DNA of 64,000 nt, from positions 740,631 to 804,630 of the forward strand of contig CM053802.1 in the NCBI GenBank assembly GCA_028671895.1. The letters run 5' to 3'. The stretch comes from Oenanthe sinensis. Taxonomy: Eukaryota; Streptophyta; Magnoliopsida; Apiales; Apiaceae. A program made the translations under genes and the position numbers. The notes below the pieces were generated by a model. It ran no database searches, was not told the DNA's origin, and saw only the letters and a program-made list of their open reading frames with translations. Within the stretch, counting starts at the first letter, position 1. Every line of letters begins with the position of its first letter. Below, piece after piece: positions 60,801 through 64,000 of this stretch.

Positions 60801-61415
60801 TGTCTTCTTTACGGCTGTACATGTAATAGAATGCACAAAAAACAGGGTATCATGCACCAAAGGCTAATTATGCAGCTATAATCAACCTCAATCAAACAAT
60901 TAATGGGTTAAAAAAGATTTTCATTTTTTTCTAATTCAACAAATCATTAGTTATACTTAACAAACAACGTGCCTAAAACGAAATTGAACCTCATAAATGC
61001 AGTCACCGATGAATGCCAAGGATGCCGCATTGTAGACAGACCGGGGATTCTCTACTCTAGGCGGAGTCGGTAACCAAGCATCATAACCCATATAAGTAGG
61101 TTCGGTGACTTGTACTGTTCCAAAACAGTATCAGTGTACATAAACAATCATAAAAAGATATGCACACCAAGTGTTTGATAAAATGTCTGAAAGAAAATTA
61201 CCTTTGTCAGAGACATGTTCTGGGCGACTGAGGAGTTCTGATACGGACAACCTAGGGGTATTTGTTACGGTGGTGGTGGGTGGAGAAGGGGTGGCTGTGA
61301 GTTTGGGATTTTTGGGGGTGGTTCGATGTGGGGTGTAAGGAATTCTTTGTTGTGTGTCTAGTGAAGCTCCAATATTTAGTGAGAGTACAGGGAAGTGGAT
61401 ACTTGCAAAAGCCAT
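57810..61415 (-). CDS. Chloroplast mini-ribonuclease III-like protein
   Basis: Six exons on the minus strand: 61415-61202, 61114-60990, 60349-60260, 59158-59106, 58460-58355, 57923-57810. They join into 233 residues, all GT-AG. The first ~65 residues are Ser/Thr/Pro-rich and low in acidic residues, as expected of a chloroplast transit peptide. A single RNase III catalytic domain without a dsRNA-binding domain follows: NAASLAFIGDCIYELYARRH carries the signature with Asp109, then CEAQDAML and RASSLETLVGHLYL. This matches bacterial MrnC and the plant RNC3/RNC4 mini-RNases III, which mature 23S rRNA and process intron RNA in plastids. Transit-peptide cleavage and orthology are inferred. The MITE at 60442-60693 lies in intron 2. 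Confidence 0.93.
60442..60693. mobile_element. Stowaway-type MITE, near-perfect hairpin, in a mini-RNase III intron
   Basis: 252 bp with CTCCCTCCGTCCC at both ends and TA at 60440-60441 and 60694-60695. The inverted arms run almost to the centre: 'tttttttgtataaaaatag' (from about 60546) is mirrored after a 7-nt loop by 'ctatttttatacaaaaaaa'. High arm identity implies a young insertion. Confidence 0.93.
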
Positions 61416-61616
61416 GATTTTGTCTCGACTACGTTCAACGGCTTCGTGATTAGTTTATGATGTAAAAATGGATATATAAATTATAGGGCGATTTGTATTG
61501 TGCACCTTAACTTTCGGAATTTTTTTGTTGCGGTCTCAAATATTATTTAGTGACATTTTCAATTTCATTTTTTTTAATTTTTCGATTTGATTTTAAACAT
61601 TATTTGTTAATATTTT
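61416..61616. other. Probable promoter of the mini-RNase III gene
   Basis: A TATA-like string TTTATATATCC on the minus strand lies about 55 nt upstream of the ATG at 61415. The rest is AT-rich and featureless. Confidence 0.35.
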
Positions 61617-62938
61617 TGATAAGTAGATATTTATTATTAATTTATCCCTATATTTTTAGTTAATTTTGTATGAAATTAGATTTTATTTATGTGTTTTAAT
61701 AATATTTTATTGAACGATACAAGAAATTAATGGATTGAAGATCGAAGTGGAATGTTTGGGTTTAATCCATATAAAATTCTATTTTTTGAGCATTTTTTTA
61801 CTGTTTCACTGTTTGGCCTCTAGCTGGAGTTGTTAAATCCATTTTAGGCCCGTAAACATTTATGGGAAAATTTGGAATACGACCTTTATTTCTATCATTG
61901 ACCCATAATTTAGATTTGCTCTTGTCTATCCAAAATATGCCTACGAATTTCCTAGTTAGAATAATATTTTATTTAGGATTATTTATTGTGTTCTTAATAT
62001 TTTATTAAAAACAAAACATTTGAAAATACATATAGATATAGATATCGATTATTCAGGGACATAAAAAGAGGGAGAGAACGTGAGAGTAAGGAGTTACACG
62101 CACAAGGAAGACATGGGAGTTACACACAAGAACAAGGAAGAATGATTTAAGGGAGAACAGTCCACGGAGAGAAGAACAATTCTTGAGTTTTATCTTTTCT
62201 TTTTCACTTTTCTTTATTATAAACTTGATATCATGTCTTCATTCTTGTATTTAGTACCATCTTTTGTGATATTGAACTAAATCACTCTCTAAGCCTTTAA
62301 TGGATTATTGTGCTTATATATAAGTATTCTTCAATTCTCTATTTGGTTTTGATTACAATTGCTTATATCAATTTATTCTTAATACTTTTCAAGGAATGAT
62401 CAATCTTGGAATTGAATTGATTGTTAGGTTGACTTCAAAGAGTAACCTAAATTGAGACACAATTGTTATAACTTGGGATTATCATTATGTGAATTTGTGA
62501 TTATGATAGGAATATACTTAAAAATCATAAGTAGTCCGATTAAGATTATGATTAATATTGTTCAATGATTTAAATTCTACATAAAAATATGTGAGTTAAT
62601 TGTTGAATTAAAATCACTTGAAATTCAGAAGGTTCTGGTGAGTATTTAAAAATCTTAAACTAGAAGTTGAAGCACTAAAATAGAGATGCGAAAGTATTTA
62701 TTAAAGAACATGAGATGAAGTTAAAAACCTAATTTTATTAATCATGGTAATTTTATTTGTGTTCGTTTAGTTTTAGTGATAACTATTTTTTCTTTTAAAT
62801 CAATTATTATTTGACTTGAATTAATTGAACAATATTATGTGGTAGTTAACAACTTAAAGTTAGTTCTCGTGGGAACGAATTTTATATACTACTTGTTGTG
62901 ATACGTACACTTGCGTATACATTGTAAAACCTCTGACA
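61617..62938 (+). mobile_element. Solo LTR (1322 bp) related to the one at 46298-47622
   Basis: Opens TGATAAGTAG and closes CTCTGACA, with a 5-bp duplication ATTTT at 61612-61616 and 62939-62943 (low-complexity, so weaker on its own). The 3' end 'ctcgtgggaacga' then 'gtacacttgcg' resembles gypsy LTR ends. Its length, TGATA start and internal layout parallel the 1325-bp solo LTR at 46298. No internal domain. Confidence 0.7.
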
Positions 62939-62943
62939 ATTTT

Positions 62944-63470
62944 ACATTCTATTAGTTTTTTGACGGTTTCAAATCACAATTTTTTAACCATTTTTCATCT
63001 ATTTACACCAGTAAATATTTAATATGAAATAAATTAATGATACAAAAAATACATTAAAATAGTAAATTAATTAATATTTTAAATTAATTATAATTAATAA
63101 CTCAAAATTTATTAAATCAAATATATTCATTCCAACACTCAACCAACCAAACACATGATATCAGAAATGATACATCAAACTCATACTTTTTTAATCTGAT
63201 TCCTGAGTCGAACCCCATATCACTGCACGAACCAAACGACCCCGTCAGCTAATAAAATTAGATCACATGCACCGTAAAAAAAGTACACCGGTATTATTAC
63301 ATAATTTCAATATTTTGGTATAAATTAATAAATTAATGCAAAATGTGTTTTAAAAATAAAAATTATTTCATAGTATATCAAAATTGAAATTAATAATTGA
63401 TACTCACGTGGTATTACCGGTTCGGGTTACAATAAACCCGATTCGGTTGGTCCTTGCCCTTTTGTTCTCA
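62944..63470. other. Upstream region of the DEAD-box gene
   Basis: AT-rich DNA with a short inverted pair 'ttcgggtt' / 'aacccga' near 63421-63442 and no gene. Confidence 0.45.
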
Positions 63471-63477
63471 TATATAG
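63471..63477 (+). promoter_or_regulatory. Probable TATA box of the DEAD-box helicase gene
   Basis: TATATAG about 90 nt upstream of the ATG at 63563, followed by CT-rich leader sequence. Confidence 0.5.
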
Positions 63478-63562
63478 CCCTAAACAGAAACGCTCTCTAA
63501 TCTCCAATCTCCAATTACTCGTTATTAATTTAAAAGTTTGCATACAAAACAGACCTCACAAT

Positions 63563-64000
63563 ATGAGCCGATACGACAGCCGTTCCGGCGACCCCGCTTC
63601 TTATCGCGACCGGAGAAGGTAACCCTAATTCAATCTTTTTTCTTTTTATGATTACTTTTTAGGGTTTATGTTTAATAAGCAGATAGATTTAGTATTTAAT
63701 AATTATCAATTGTTTTTTGTTGTTGAATTTTCTTCGTATGCTGCTCCTCGTAACTGTCGATTTGTTCTATAATTTTTGAGTTTATATCATTTACATTTGG
63801 TTAGGGTTTAAGTTATGGGAAATAACATGGTTTCGATAATTGAATTAGCTTTGGCTTCACTAGGCTGTTATTTCTCGGTTTTATAATTGTGTTATGTACG
63901 TGTATTTGAGAGTTGTAGCTTCCACTATACGATTGTTGAGGTTTGATTGGGTTAATTTTATTTGTGGTTCATTCAGTGATTCGGGATTTGGTGGCGGTAT
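63563..64000 (+). CDS. DEAD-box RNA helicase RH20-like, N-terminus only (runs off window)
   Basis: Exon 1 is 63563-63618, encoding MSRYDSRSGDPASYRDRR. Exon 2 begins at 63977 after a TTCAG acceptor and continues SDSGFGGG to the window edge. The joined N-terminus is the characteristic Arg/Ser/Asp-rich start of plant RH20/RH30-type (DDX5/p68-like) helicases. The helicase core lies outside the window, so the call rests only on this N-terminal match. These proteins act in rRNA processing and nonsense-mediated decay. Confidence 0.8.

Overview
The window is nuclear DNA from a flowering plant, most likely a eudicot. The genes are intron-rich with AT-rich introns, their families are plant-specific (NHL/LEA-2, ALE2-like receptor kinase, HOTHEAD-like oxidoreductase, FVE/MSI4, BGAL, chloroplast mini-RNase III), and the intergenic space is packed with Stowaway MITEs, copia remnants and solo LTRs. 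I cannot name the species from the sequence alone.

Layout. 1-6.9 kb is gene-free: an old non-autonomous LTR element (283-2349) with ~99 bp tandem repeats, a Stowaway MITE, nested TIR elements and a long (AT)n tract. 6958-7740 (-) is an intronless NHL/LEA-2 membrane protein. 7.7-14.1 kb is non-coding with three MITE-like elements. 14138-18397 (+) is a ten-exon ALE2-like receptor kinase. 19067-22014 (-) and 23576-27641 (-) are a tandem pair of HOTHEAD-like GMC oxidoreductases; the second has an in-frame stop in exon 2 and two GC-AG introns. A solo copia-type LTR follows at 29365-30652. 31845-41210 (+) is the fifteen-exon FVE/MSI4 WD40 gene, with MITE-like insertions in its introns. 42.8-44.7 kb is the 3' half of a dead Ty1/copia element. 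It abuts a decayed ABCC (MRP-type) transporter pseudogene (about 44.7-47.8 kb, -) that also carries a Stowaway MITE and a 1.3 kb solo LTR inside coding sequence. 48179-53121 (-) is a complete eighteen-exon beta-galactosidase. 57810-61415 (-) is a six-exon chloroplast mini-RNase III with a hairpin-like MITE in an intron. A second, related solo LTR lies at 61617-62938. The first exons of an RH20-like DEAD-box helicase (+) begin at 63563 and run off the window.

The genes do not form a pathway; this is ordinary plant gene order. I reconstructed exon boundaries by eye from splice signals, reading-frame phase and family conservation. Seven spliced or intronless models close in frame from ATG to stop: NHL 260 aa, kinase 847 aa, GMC-1 557 aa, FVE 453 aa, BGAL 839 aa and mini-RNase III 233 aa without a break, and GMC-2 589 codons with one internal stop. 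I found no tRNA, rRNA or CRISPR array. I see no convincing undescribed biological system. The most unusual items are the ABCC pseudogene hit by three elements (with in-frame pre-insertion sites recoverable for two), three GC-AG introns, and the single Trp-to-stop change in the otherwise intact GMC-2.
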